Origin: Gonapodya sp. JEL0774
Taxonomy: Eukaryota; Monoblepharomycota; Monoblepharidomycetes; Monoblepharidales; Gonapodyaceae
DNA length: 64,000 bases
NCBI GenBank assembly: GCA_027604505.1
Contig: JADIIX010000081.1
Span: forward strand, 2,861-66,860
Direction of reading: 5' to 3'
Shown here: piece by piece, positions 24,562 to 41,485 of the stretch
Layout: the number at the start of each line of letters is the position of its first letter
Position numbering within the stretch: the first letter of the stretch is position 1
The notes under the pieces: generated by a model
Seen by the model: only the letters and a program-made list of their open reading frames with translations
The model's database searches: none
What the model was told of the DNA's origin: nothing
Position numbers and translations under genes: made by a program

Positions 24562-27500
24562 ATGGCTGGTCGCACGCCGGTTCCTGTCGCAGCTGCTGAG
24601 TCGGTACCATCCAATGGCAAGCAAACTCCTTCGTCTGCACAAGGGTTGTTCAGCGGACTGAGAACAAGGTCTCCTGCAGAGATGAAGAGAGACTTGGGGT
24701 GGGTCCGTGAGTAGCACGCCGTGAACAGATACAGCGCAATTTTGATGTCGGCAATCTTGGCCCCCGACAGCGAATCTCCCAATCCTTATCATGCCGGGAT
24801 TCATGTCATCGGGCCTGGTAAGTGTGAAAGTCTGTGTGAGCTCCGCTCAACAAAAATGCTGAACAATCATCCAGGAAGTGAAGGAGAGTGAAGTGCGCCC
24901 AAGTTGGGAGGGCTCTCGAATCTGGCTCAGCATTGAAAAGCTCGGTCTGGGAATCGATTTCAAGGAAGTTTTTTCCTCAAAACAAACGGCCACGACCGCT
25001 GTCGCAAGCTCGGCTGCGACCCCGGTTCCCAGCGCGTCTGCACCTGCGAGCAGGGTTCCCAGTGCTTCATCGTTGCAATCAGCGAGCGCTACTCCGTCCA
25101 AAGGAGGTGCCAACGCCATGTCGGTGCTCAGAAGCATTTTCACGGATATCGGCGACTCTTTCAATCTCGGTGATACCTTTGATGACAACGAAGATGATCT
25201 GTAAGCTCGTGTTGAAGAATATCGCTCTTATGTTCTCCTTCAATCCGAACGATTTTGATCTCTTTGAAGTGATGAATTTTCCGAAGGTACGGCCGTACCT
25301 GGTGTGCACAAGCGTGACGATGCCAACGAGAGGATTATGTCGCGGATGTGGCTCCGCCATGTTGGCCTGCATCCGACCTGTGTTGAGGGCCCCAAAAGCG
25401 TTGCAAATGGTGGTGAGGGAAAGATCCATGTGAAGGTGATAGAAGGCCTCGAGGGCGTGGATTTCTTACAACCGGGGGCCCTTACGGCTGCTGCGACGTG
25501 AGTCGACAGTGGATTGTTGTCCTAGCAGTCATTCTAATTCACGTCCCTCATTATTAAGATACGTTTTTGCACCTGTCATAAGAGAATTGAAGATTCTAGG
25601 ATACACGGAAAAGAATCTTGCTGGCGCCCCATACGATTGTGAGGCGGCTGCATCTCGAAAGTGTGTTCTAGTAAATATCTAACTCTTATGGGACTTCCGC
25701 TTCTCGCAGGGCGATTCCTCCCCAACCACTGCGAGCAAAATGACAAGTATTTTACGAAAACTCTCGCATCTATAGAAAAATTAAAGAGGGATAACGGCGG
25801 CAAAAAGGTGGTCATTATCGCACATTCCAGTGAGCTTACCTGCCTAGTCTTTTGCCATATTCATTCCTACGATCTCTGATCTGTTGGGTACTTTTTCCAG
25901 TGGGCAATCGTATGGTTCACTACTTCTGCAATTGGGTAAACTCGCAACCGGGTCTTGGGAGCAAGTGGCTTGAGGAAAACGTTCACAGTATATATGCTGC
26001 CGGTATCGTACTAACGCATCAGTTCGAATTCTCTATGATAGTGCAGTCAACGGATTTGCTTATAGGTCCTCCGACTTTGGGTTCTTCCAAGAGTGTTCGT
26101 TCGGTTGTTACAGGTGACAGCATGGGTCTTCCGTTCCTAAACCGCGAGGAGTGTATTTGGTTCGGCAGACATCTGGGATCGTGAGTTCTTCGGCCGGGGT
26201 TCTGTTTGTGAAACAAATTGTCACCCTGTGGTTGGATTTAGGCCTCCGTTTCTCTTCCCCACGCCCGGCTGGGAGATATTGAGTCCCTTCTTCAAGGACC
26301 GCAAAGTCGTTTTCACCAGGGTGGAATCGTACTTCAACGTGACGCTGCATTCCCTCTCTTTCCTCAAAGAGGCTCCTGCATTTCTACCCAAACCAGGTGA
26401 AAAGGTTCTAACTAAAGTGCTTTGGCGAGGAAGAAAGGACGATCATACTCGTGGTACCATTCTTCGTGCGCTGAAAACTGGTGAAGATGGCAGTCTAGCT
26501 GTCTGGGAAGAGACCTTCCAACTCCCAGTCGCACCGCCAGGGAAGCTCGACCCCAAGGATTCCAACACTCTCACCCTAGAGGTGCGCGACGAGGACATCC
26601 GTGGTAACTTGCGCGGCAAGCTGTCGCTGGATCTTACGAAACTTATCCTGGCGGTCGTCGGCAAGCCTGAAGCTTTGGTTCGAGGAAAAGAAGTAAAGTT
26701 CATGGACAGAAGAACCGTTGATGTTTTCCTCGACGCTGAGACGATTCCCGCGCTGGAATACTCAAGAGCTCATCCTGGGAGTAAGAGTTTCGACGGACCC
26801 GTCAAAGTCGGAACAATGGTGGTTTCTGCAACGTTTATGCCAGACGACTATGACCCGAAGGATCCAAACGTGCATGTTGGCTGGACGCGCAAGAAGAACG
26901 TAACGGTGGCTTACCGTGGGGTTGACATCTCGGAAATCCTTCGGGCTGATGGCGCGGTGGCGACAGCGAACTTGCAAGCAATGCTTGAAAACGATCCCTT
27001 GTATGGGAAACCGGCGGTGAATGCCCCAGCATCCGCACCCAAACCATCCCAGGAGGCGGGCAAATCCAGGACGGAAGATGCAATGGTGTGCACACAGGCA
27101 CCTCCTGGCGTGAAGAAGATCCGATTGGTGTACGGAACTGGTCGACACACTGAAGTCGCATTTATGCTTCGAAGGAGGTGAGAAAGTGATGATTGCAGTG
27201 CAGTCCCAATGAGACCGACGTGTGCCGGATGGTCTGGTTGCAGAACCACCCGAATCGACTTAGGCCCTCACGATGTGCCTTGGCGACTCCTGAAGTTGGA
27301 TGTGGACGCGCAGATTCCAGGCTTCAGCTGTCAGAAGGGTGTTGTTTTTGGTATGTAACGACATGAAAGCGAGGCAATGTGACATCTGAGTTCGATTATG
27401 ATTCCTACAATATAGAGGACCGTGGAACGCCCCAGAACGATCCCGAACTTGGCTCATTGAAGAAATCTGGAGACGGAACTGTGGCGTACGCCTCCCTTCG

Positions 27501-27774
27501 ACACATGATCAATTGGCGAGAGCAGGGGATTGATGTAACTGCGCTGGAGATTCCAGGCGCAGAACATCGTGGGATGCTTGACAACGTCTCGTTCTTGGAA
27601 GATTTTGTAACGTATGTGGGACAAAAGCCGGCCGTCGAAACTTCCGTCAAACTGTCTGCTGCTGAAGAAGTCGGGCGAGGTGTTTCGAAACTTATGGCTT
27701 CAGCGGAATCAGCAAAGGAAAAGGCTGGTAAAGCTTTTGATAGCATGACTAAGGACATTTTTCACCGGAAGTAA
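24562..27774 (+). CDS. LCAT/PDAT-family acyltransferase with C2-like insertion
   Basis: Eleven exons keep phase: 24562-24706, 24771-24817, 24875-25200, 25270-25497, 25559-25638, 25710-25829, 25901-26002, 26066-26180, 26242-27177, 27244-27350 and 27416-27774, giving 854 residues. ATG 24394 is an alternative start. The alpha/beta-hydrolase landmarks of lecithin:cholesterol and phospholipid:diacylglycerol acyltransferases are present in order: oxyanion/lid region PILIMPGFMSSGLEV, APYDWRFLP, nucleophile elbow HSMGNRMVHYF (Ser about 315), then Asp in KSGDGTVAYASL and His in GAEHRGMLDN. Such enzymes move acyl groups between phospholipids and sterols or diacylglycerol. Between elbow and Asp sits about 250 extra residues resembling a C2 domain (VESYFNVTLHSLSFL, SNTLTLEVRDEDIRGNL). 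No clear N-terminal membrane anchor is seen, unlike yeast Lro1. The end is helical and charged. The exact substrate is uncertain. Confidence 0.85.
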
Positions 27775-28085
27775 ATTATTTGTACTTATTCGATCTAATA
27801 AAGGGGTTTTATACACGGATGGTAGCGTTACGTGTGCGTTTGCGAATCTCGGACGAGGTACGAAGACAGCCAAGGCTTTCTTGAGCCGCGGACATTGCAC
27901 AGAGTTTACTCTCAAAGAATGAATTGACATCGTTGAGCGTCACGTGTCAAGCGGGAGACATCGGAGATCAGGGACAAGAGGGTCGCCGATTACCCTTTTG
28001 ATCTCCCACTCAAAAGCTTTGGTTCTCCATCGGCGGTCTCGAACTGCAACACCGAAATAGAAGACTAAATCGCTGCTCCGCGGTC
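27775..28085. other. Short intergenic region upstream of the lipase gene
   Basis: About 310 bases with no open frame of note. It contains the 3' end of the acyltransferase transcript and presumably the promoter of the secreted lipase. Confidence 0.5.
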
Positions 28086-29235
28086 ATGCAAGGAACTCAC
28101 CGATTGATTTCAATACTCGCAGTCCTTTTAGCGTCTGCGTTGTGGAAAGTTGAGGCTCTCGATGTTGATCCAAAAGCCAAGGCTTCACTCGTGACCACAT
28201 CTGTCTCGTGAGTTCTTCTTCAAATACTGAATGAAGCTGCGGTGAGAGTCCGATCGGGTGACTGAGTCCATCGTCCTCTTCAACGTGCAGGAACGAGATA
28301 ATTTTCCAGGCGCGTTATGCATGGGCTGGTGGTTGCCAGGTCAGCAAACACAACCCTCTTTTTTTTTTTTGGCATTGTTTCTGTCAACTAATTAAACAAA
28401 TCCCTTCCAATTCCAACAATGCAAGGTCGGCCGCTTGTCTCTTGATTGGAATTGCGACTCCATCTGTTCAGACAATAGCACCGCGGGAACTAAAGTTCTT
28501 GGCGTTCTGAAGAATCCTCTTCGTCAGAACTCATACTCTGGATTTATCGCAATTCAACCCGACAACAAAACCATCGTGTTCGCAATTCAGGGTACAGAGA
28601 GCATCCCCGACGCGATTTCCGACATAGGGCTCCTGCCGTACTTTGGCGTTCAATCGCATTTTCCGAAAGCCCCACTCCTTTCAAGTGCACACAGTGGCTT
28701 CTGGAATCTTTTTAAAGCGGGAATTCCTTCCTTTCAAGACGCTATTGACAACATTCTTCCAAAGTACCCATGGATCAAGCGTATTGTCTTCACTGGCCAT
28801 TCTCTCGGCGCCATTCAACAAAACCTGAACGCACCATACTTTCAACCACAACTTGCGGCGAAAGGCTACAAGCTTGAGACGTACGGATTTGCTCCAGCTC
28901 GTACCGTCAACGACGTGTTCGCCAAGTACCTGTCCACACTCCCGGCCTTCTCGGATGACTCGTTCTACCGCATTATTCAGCGACAGGATATCATCCCACG
29001 AATCCTTACTCCTTACTTTCCGACCTTCTACACTCATCTTGGCACCGAATACTACATCAACGTTGCGAAAGCAGGAGACACGTACCCAATATACAAATGT
29101 CCAGCTCCGTCCATTGGAGAGGAGAATCAGTATTGTATGAATACCGTAACTCCGCTCGAGCTATCACTATTTCCTGGCCATACCGACTATCTTGGCGAGA
29201 ATTATTATGGCTGCGGGGTTCTTGGTGAGATGTGA
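28086..29235 (+). CDS. Secreted class 3 (fungal-type) lipase
   Basis: Three exons (28086-28207, 28291-28339, 28426-29235) encode 326 residues. The N-terminus is a signal peptide (LISILAVLLASALWKVEA, hydrophobic core about residues 7-22), so the enzyme should be secreted or enter the secretory pathway. The Lipase_3 fold is shown by TIVFAIQGTES, the nucleophile elbow VFTGHSLGA, Asp in the QRQDIIPRI segment and the likely catalytic His in FPGHTDYLG. Cysteines in the N-terminal part (DWNCDSIC) and C-terminal part could form disulphides. The family hydrolyses triacylglycerols or feruloyl esters. Intron 2 contains a run of T. Length is normal for secreted fungal Lipase_3 proteins. Confidence 0.9.
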
Positions 29236-29592
29236 AGTCGCGACAGCAAGTTGTTCTTCTGAAATCAACCACTGCTTTTCACAGCTGTACTACTCGCCAA
29301 CTTGATACCCTCGTCCTAGAAGTACTAAATAGGAATTCCTTTTACGAGCTCTCATGAAATAATCGAACAAGTGGGAGCAAGCTTAAATATTAAATATTAA
29401 ATATTTATTATTTGATCCGCAGAAGCCAACATTCTTGAAGAAAAGAAAAACAATTCTGTTCAGCGTTCAGTTTGTGCTGTGGAGGCACCCATTCGATTCA
29501 GCTCTCCGCCACAAGAACCCACCAACAGACTGTATAAAGGTGAATGGGAAGTGTGCACGCGTACTCGAAGCACTTCATTCTCCGACGTGTCC
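29236..29592. other. Short intergenic region with AT-rich repeats
   Basis: About 360 bases between the lipase and NmrA genes. It holds a small AT-rich array (AAATATT repeated about three times, near 29382-29402). No coding potential is seen. Confidence 0.5.
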
Positions 29593-30895
29593 ATGGAATC
29601 ATCACAGAAAACAATGTGAGCTTGTTCGCAAGGCATCGTTGACAACAGTATGACGGAGTTCAATAACTGTGTCCGTTCCATCCAAGTCTCCTGTTTGGCG
29701 CAACCGGTCGGATCGCCGGAGCAGCTCTCCGAGCAATGCTGCAATCCACAGTGGCAGATCGATACACCTTCCGTGCCGCGACTCGGAACCCAACATCTCC
29801 CAAGGCAGTCGCCCTAAAAGATTTGGGAGTGGACCTCGTCAAGGCCGATCTTGGAGATAAAGAATCTATTGAAAAAGCTGTGGTGGGCGTGTGGGGAATC
29901 TTCCTTGTGACGGTATGGGCTAAAGGCACTCTTGAAGCGGAACAGGTCAAGGTCGCGGTTTCCAGTGCCTTGAAAGGAGGTTATCACTAACGATCTCGGA
30001 AATACAGGGAACAGCTGTAGCCGACGCGGCACACAGGGCTGGAGTGGCTTTCTTCGTTTATCTATCTGATCCCCCCCTGGCTGAAAATGTTGTTTTGTGA
30101 GTCAATGAGAACCACAACCGACACCGCTTTGTTCCACAACTTCTTTTGATTCGCGTTTCTTAGGAACGACAACAAAACCCGTATCGAACATCACATCTCC
30201 TCCTTGCCCTGGCCCGTGGGTCATACAATCGTCAGACCTGCGTTCTTTTTCGAGACCTTTGAATCCTCAAAAGGACTCACCCGTGGCTCTCTCAGCTTCG
30301 TTGTATCTCCTGATGTTCGACTACGATGGGTGAGCCTTGCAGACACTGCCGAATGTATAGCGAGGGTTTTTGGGGAACCACATAAATTCGCGAGCAAGAC
30401 AATCGATCTGGTGGGTGCGGTGGCTTCTGTGAAGGAGATGGCCAAGGTATGTGCGCAAATGTTTCATTTGCAGTCCAGATTGTAAGTCACTGAACTGGTT
30501 CTTTTGGTGGCCAGACGCTCACGGAGCTCACTGGGGAGCCATGGACAGCGTCACGGTTTCCTCCATTGTTCCTCATACGCCTTGTAAGCTCCAACTTACA
30601 TGGTAAGATTCAGGAGGTTGAGAAGGCAAAAGGACCACCTGAGGTGCTTCTTTCGTTTCCATTGCACTTTCGCGTCACTGTGTTGCACTGTCTCACAAAC
30701 CTCTCCCGTTTTTTGCTTGCTCGTCTCTCACAACGCTTGTTTAAACAGTCTGACCTCTCTCTACTTCGTGAGATCCTTCCAAGTATGCAAACCTTCCGTG
30801 AATGGTGCCAAGACAAGGGAGTAGGTCGTGAAGGGGCTGGTGCATACGTTTACGCGCCGACTTGGTGGGAATGGGTGTTTGGGAGAGCTCTGTGA
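29593..30895 (+). CDS. NmrA-like NAD(P)-binding protein (atypical SDR)
   Basis: Six exons keep phase: 29593-29615, 29687-29945, 30008-30096, 30164-30446, 30515-30583 and 30749-30895, giving 289 residues. The tiny first exon (23 nt) completes the dinucleotide-binding motif across the first intron: LLFGATGRIAGAALRAML. Other NmrA-family features follow: FRAATRNPTSPKAVAL, DLGVDLVKADLGDKESIEKA, GTAVADAAHRAGVAFFVYLS and IVRPAFFFETF. NmrA-like proteins are Rossmann-fold sensors or reductases that bind NAD(P); the active-site Tyr-x-x-x-Lys of classical SDRs is not expected. The role here is unknown. The last exon is less certain than the rest. Confidence 0.82.
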
Positions 30896-31289
30896 GGAAA
30901 TTCGACAGACTCATAGAGGTATACAACATAGATTATTGTCAAATGAATCAGAAAGAGTCTTCGAACGATTACAGGTTCCGAATATTGCATTTTGCAATAC
31001 AAAATTTCGTCCAGAACACTCGATAGAGCACCATCTCCGTGGAAAACGTCTGTCCGTGTTCCACTGATAGTCCACTATCCCACGAGCAGTGTTCGGCAAC
31101 TCGGTGCTTCTTGGGAGTGCACCATAGATTCTGAGTGTCTCGCAAGATAACAACCTCCATTCCGTCCGTTAGATGCTTTTAAGCTTCCGTCCGTTAGATG
31201 CTTTTAAGCTGGATGAGCCCACCGTCGAAAACTGATTTACCTCATCGCAAAGCAGCAGAAATTGCCCGGCTCACTGTCTTCCGAGTCAG
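30896..31289. other. Intergenic region between convergent genes with a 25-bp tandem repeat
   Basis: About 390 bases between the ends of the NmrA-like gene and the minus-strand ORF. There is no supported gene. A perfect 25-base tandem duplication is at 31161-31210. Confidence 0.5.
31161..31210. repeat. Perfect 25-bp tandem duplication
   Basis: Two identical units (31161-31185 and 31186-31210), each starting TCCGTCCGTTAGATGC and ending AAGCT. It is a recent duplication in a non-coding spacer. Confidence 0.9.
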
Positions 31290-32024
31290 TCACCACATCC
31301 AAAGGTAGCACAACCTTGAGTGAGAGTCTGGAGTGGCCCCATGACTTCCGCTAGCTTTGCAGACATTGAAATAAGCTCGATTGACGAATGCCCTGCCGAA
31401 AACCGACAAAGATGAATGCGCCTTCAGAATTGACCCACTACCCCTGATATCAGCGCTCTTGCGAAGCCCACGGGCAATGACTCGCACATAAATATCGGCT
31501 AAAAAGAACGGCCAGGCTTCCCGCATTCCCGTGACTGTCACACGAAACGCGAGTTCGCTCCAATGTGTCGTGATTCGTACTGTTCTGGGCTCATTGAGAC
31601 GTATCACATCACCAAAACATCGTTCATAGTGAGTCACATTCAATTTCCCGTCTTTGATGACCGCCCAGCCCATGGGAAAGGCATGTGCGGTTGATTTTGA
31701 AGCGGGTTCGAAACACAAGTATGCAGCGAGCGGTCGCTGTCCAAAACTTCTTCGAAGCCTGTCTAGCACGGCAACAGAATACCTTACGGGAGGTCTTACT
31801 TGATGGCATTGTGGAGTGGTTTTGATTGCGAGTCTGCGGAACTGTTGCTCACTGCGCTCCCGACCAAGGGGTCTCGAATCGACATATCCGAGCGTTGCGA
31901 AGAACTCTAATCTTAAAAGAAACCCGTCGGGGAAGGAGGGGTATCCTTCTTGGTGAGCTTCTGTCAGCGGAGTCTTTGCCATGCAAAGGATGATGATGAC
32001 CAAGATGACGCCCGTCGCAAGCAA
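31290..32024 (-). CDS. Unknown protein with N-terminal hydrophobic segment
   Basis: A single uninterrupted minus-strand frame of about 244 codons runs to the stop at 31290. No gene lies opposite, so it is not a shadow. Its N-terminal part (LLATGVILVIIILC) is strongly hydrophobic and would serve as a signal peptide or anchor. The codon at 32024 is TTG, however, and the first ATG (31982) falls after that hydrophobic stretch. Either an upstream exon supplies the ATG or the true start is 31982. The rest is mixed alpha/beta in character with several Arg-rich stretches. I recognise no domain. It is divergently arranged with the F-box gene at 32264. Confidence 0.4.
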   Translation of the reverse strand: MLATGVILVIIILCMAKTPLTEAHQEGYPSFPDGFLLRLEFFATLGYVDSRPLGRERSEQQFRRLAIKTTPQCHQVRPPVRYSVAVLDRLRRSFGQRPLAAYLCFEPASKSTAHAFPMGWAVIKDGKLNVTHYERCFGDVIRLNEPRTVRITTHWSELAFRVTVTGMREAWPFFLADIYVRVIARGLRKSADIRGSGSILKAHSSLSVFGRAFVNRAYFNVCKASGSHGATPDSHSRLCYLWMW

Positions 32025-32263
32025 GCGAGATCGTGGATGGTTACATCACGAAAGCCAATAATTTGAATGAAGAAAAAGGATGGAAAAGTTTGCGAGTGTT
32101 TTTGTTTGGTCGCCAGCAGCGAGCGGCACAGGTGGGGATGGCACAAGGAAGTGTGACTCTCCCCAAAGACCACAACCAAGATAACATCACTCTTTATCGG
32201 GGCGGTCACTAACCCAAGGGACACCACTTTCTTCAACATATAATTAGGGAAAAGGCACCCCTG

Positions 32264-33649
32264 ATGGACATTCTGCCCGACGAGCTACTCTGCCGAATCT
32301 TGCGATGTCTTCCTCCCATAGCTTTCAATTCATTGGTCTCCAGAGTCTGCCGGCGATTCCGAAACGCTTCGTTCACCGCTCTTCCGGGGAATCAAGGCCG
32401 AATTGGCGTGCTTTGCTCCATCCGGGCTTTGCCTTCATCGGGTATCCCCCTGAGGAAATCCAACAGTTCGTTGCGTTGGGGCAAAATCAGACATCTACCA
32501 GGCTTTCACGCTTCTGCGAATGAGTTCGAGTCGTTCTGGGCGTCCAGTTGCATTGATGTGATGGTTGATATTGATTGTCTTGCGACTGAAGTGGAAAGAT
32601 ATGACTCGGCACTCGATTTTCTCACCTCTGGCATCGTCGATCATACTCCAGCTCTCCAGCGTCTCGGAGTAGTCGTGGCGATGGAATCCGTCAGGTTCCA
32701 TTTCGACCCGGACATCCCTCACGATGGTCGGACGTTGGAGGCGATTTCCGCGTTATGTCACGATTGCAGAGTGAAATGCGTCAGTGCGAGCCCACAAAAC
32801 CTTTCCCACCTTGCGGATGCCCACGGCACCGCATTCGATTCTGTCATCGAACTTCTGTCCAATCCTGAGGTTGACCAACAAGCTCAGCACATCAGCTTGG
32901 GGCAAACATGTGCCATGATCACCGAAATATTTCCGAACCTGCGGCGCTGGCACTTGGGTGGATTGGAATTGAGCCCAGTCAACATGGCGCAGATCGAGAA
33001 AGCATTTCCACCGAAATTTCGTCAGCAATTCTCTTCCATCATTTCTGCATCTCTCATCGCTTACAAGTTTGAAAGTAGGCCTCAGTACAGCTTTCCTGCC
33101 GGCCTTCTTAGCGTTCCCAGCGTATTCCCGAGTGTGCGAGAATTCGGGTACCTCGACCTTCAAGAGAGTATGTGGGACTCCAGCCGTTTATCGGAATCTT
33201 GTGTGGACCTCACTGCACTGAGGCATATTGAGGCTCTAAGGCTGGATATGTGCTTATCGGACAGCATTCTCTATCGAGAAAAGGACATTCAGGCAGCACT
33301 GGTGGCGAAGTTCGCTTGCTACATGCCTCTACTCAACCGAATTACACTCTTTCTTGCATCTCGCATGCCAAGCGATGATTACGCGGAGTCAGACGGTGTC
33401 AGTGACCCTGAATCAATCGGGAGAGCCAACTCCCCAAACCTTGAGCCATCATTCCCCACTCCGGAACCGCAAATCGGTCGCTTATTCCGCTTCTTTTTCC
33501 AAACTTTTAACTCTGGCACTCTGGAGATAGAAGATGGATATCTTGATCGCGAAGATGGTGTATACTTGGACGCTGTGAAACAATGCGCGACGGAATGTGG
33601 CTGGAAAGTGATCCATGTTGATAGAAGTATATACACTCACTTGTTTTGA
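32264..33649 (+). CDS. F-box protein
   Basis: A single-exon frame encodes 461 residues from ATG 32264. The first 40 residues are a clear F-box: MDILPDELLCRILRCLPP followed by LVSRVCRRFRN. F-box proteins bind Skp1 through this element and recruit substrates to SCF ubiquitin ligases. The remainder (to about residue 461) has scattered leucine-rich stretches (EIFPNLRRWHLGGLEL, ALRHIEALRLDMCLS) that suggest degenerate leucine-rich repeats. An acidic/proline segment (DDYAESDGVSDPESIG) lies near the C-terminus. The absence of introns is unusual in this window. Substrate unknown. Confidence 0.82.
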   Translation: MDILPDELLCRILRCLPPIAFNSLVSRVCRRFRNASFTALPGNQGRIGVLCSIRALPSSGIPLRKSNSSLRWGKIRHLPGFHASANEFESFWASSCIDVMVDIDCLATEVERYDSALDFLTSGIVDHTPALQRLGVVVAMESVRFHFDPDIPHDGRTLEAISALCHDCRVKCVSASPQNLSHLADAHGTAFDSVIELLSNPEVDQQAQHISLGQTCAMITEIFPNLRRWHLGGLELSPVNMAQIEKAFPPKFRQQFSSIISASLIAYKFESRPQYSFPAGLLSVPSVFPSVREFGYLDLQESMWDSSRLSESCVDLTALRHIEALRLDMCLSDSILYREKDIQAALVAKFACYMPLLNRITLFLASRMPSDDYAESDGVSDPESIGRANSPNLEPSFPTPEPQIGRLFRFFFQTFNSGTLEIEDGYLDREDGVYLDAVKQCATECGWKVIHVDRSIYTHLF

Positions 33650-34342
33650 TTCGAAACTTTACTTTGGACGAATAGTTTATTGAATTCCTATATTTTCATC
33701 GGTGAAAACGTTTATGATGTCATTAACAAAGTGCTCTTTGTATAAGACAAATTTGCTCAGGTTGACAAACAGCCACTTACGGCCTTTTTGAATCCATATC
33801 ATGACCTGCAATCAAGTTCCATCATTTCGGGGCTCCAAACGAGGGTGCCGGGTCCACCTGCGAAGACAGTCACCACTGGACGGCCGTCGAGCAAAGAACC
33901 CAGCGCCTGGAACGCAGCAACCCACACGAACGAGAGAACGCGAAGGCGATCCGCTTTCGGTGATCGAAAGGTGAGATGTCACCATCAAGTTGGAGAACTC
34001 GGTTCCATGGATTTGATAACGACAGCGGTCAGAACTGGGCCAATCGCTAGTAAAAGACGACGATTTCGGAAGCAGGGAAAAGGTGAACGTTGGAACTGGA
34101 GAGTCATGGGAAGATGATGGTCACCACCTGAAGCGCGCGTGTGTGGGTGCGGGTAGGGATACAACCACGACTTCTCCCAACCAGCTCAGGGCGTTTTGAC
34201 GAATCTGGGGACATGCTGGGGCAAATTTTTACCTTTGATGTCGGAGTTTGTGGCATTTTGTATGGATTTACGAATCCTGATAACCTGAGTATCTTCGATT
34301 CATTGATCACTCAACCTCACTGAACAACCACTAGCGGACGAA
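33650..34342. other. Intergenic region, no supported gene
   Basis: About 690 bases between the F-box gene and the RecQ gene. A short plus-strand frame (33788-34117, 109 codons) has basic, low-complexity content and no domain, so I do not call it. It should contain the RecQ promoter. Confidence 0.45.
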
Positions 34343-40080
<5,738 letters not shown>

Positions 40081-40379
40081 TCGGAAGGCAGAAGCACGCG
40101 GAAATGAAGGAATACTCGCTGTCAGAAAAATCAACCTCATACATCCCTCTAGTACCATGAACAAAGCCACAATACCTTGTATGTACGGACTTTACAACGA
40201 TGTATCCATGTCAGAAAACACAACGGGCCACACATCAAAAGCGCTCGAGTATCATGTGTATCAGTGTCCGTGCAAGAAAATCTTTTGTCAATAATTGTTT
40301 TGTCCTCTCTTGCCGCATTGATTATCACGTGTTTGCACTGGCCATTTTGTCCACAATTTGGCTGCCCGAATCACCAGCT

Positions 40380-41485
40380 ATGAAGATTTCTCCAGAAGAC
40401 TATCATCGGCACAGCAACTGTCTGTACAGTGAATGGGAAGCGGAGCGCGACCCTTCTTATGCGACAAAACTCGTTAGACTGAAGGTGTGCACTCGAAGTT
40501 TCACGTCGGAGCATTCACGTCGGAGCAGACGTTTCAATTGTGCACTGTCATCACAAACGGTGCGTTTCTGACCTTTCTACCGGTTCAGGTGGGGTTCCGT
40601 CGGACACACTTCAGAAAGCTGATCCATTCCACCCCATTCAGCTTTTGCCAGCCAAAACGACTACAAGGTTGATATCAACTTTTCCGTTGCTCCTGATCGC
40701 ACACCAATTCTCCGGATCAAGCCAATGATCAAACCTGAGACTATTAATCCACTGCTGGACAAAGTTGGCAGCTTTTTGGAGTTGAATGGACCCATTGCTC
40801 TTGCTGTCGAGACTGGCGCTTGGCCTTTCCCTCCGAAAATCAAAAATCCGGTATCCTACGGTAGACGTGACTGCTACGAGCGCTCTTTTCGGATTGCTCC
40901 AGGCGCTTCATCATTCAAATTTAGCCCAAACGACAACGAGTACTTTCGATTTTGGTTCCGAAATAATCTTATCCGCGAGGGAGGAGGATGGGGCACCAAG
41001 TGGCGAACCACTGGCGTGGAAACTTTTGGATGGGTAGTGCCGAGCGAGGAAGCCCTAACTGCTCTTATTGACGAATCAAAGGGCCGTGTTGTAGAGCTGG
41101 GGTCTGGAAAGGGCTAAAGGGCATGTTGCTGGACGAGCGGGGTGCAGATATTGTTGCTGTTGACGCACTCCAGGAGTGGCAAGGGAGTCCCCAAAAATTG
41201 TAGATCAGGTCTCCAATTCTTGTGGACGGCAGTCACTATCTACAATCACATGGTGGCTGCAAAGATCGCATGCTCTTCATTTGCTGGGGACGTGACGTTG
41301 CGACAGCCTGGCTCGAGGGTTACAAGGGTGATACTGTGGCGGTAGTTGGAGAAATTGATGGATGGACATGGTGGTTGGATGAGGAGAAATATCCGGGTTG
41401 GAAACAGTACTGTCAAATGTGGATTCCAAAACGGTGGGGCTATCACGACGTCCTCCGGTTCTACAAGCGAGCTGAGGTGGTGTGA
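40380..41485 (+). pseudogene. Methyltransferase-like gene with broken reading frame
   Basis: Homologous-looking sequence is spread over several frames. ATG 40380 could start a first exon (ISPEDYHRHSNCLYSEWEAE). A second segment (about 40660-41117) reads VDINFSVAPDRTPILRI, then YFRFWFRNNLIREGGGWGTK, WVVPSEEALTALI and the SAM-binding-like motif VVELGSGKG. It then hits a stop. The next base frame continues KGMLLDERGADIVAVDALQEWQ and stops again. A third frame finishes DRMLFICWGRDVATAWLEGY, VAVVGEIDGWTWW to TGA 41483-41485. This order matches a family of small methyltransferase-fold proteins with a WAVPSEEAL-like motif. No GT/AG introns explain the two frame changes, so it is a pseudogene or contains sequence errors. 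Confidence 0.55.

Noticed and set aside
24707-24728. A 22-nt intron in the acyltransferase gene
   Set aside because: That acceptor leads to an in-frame stop; the acceptor at 24770 restores the conserved PGFMSSGLEV region.
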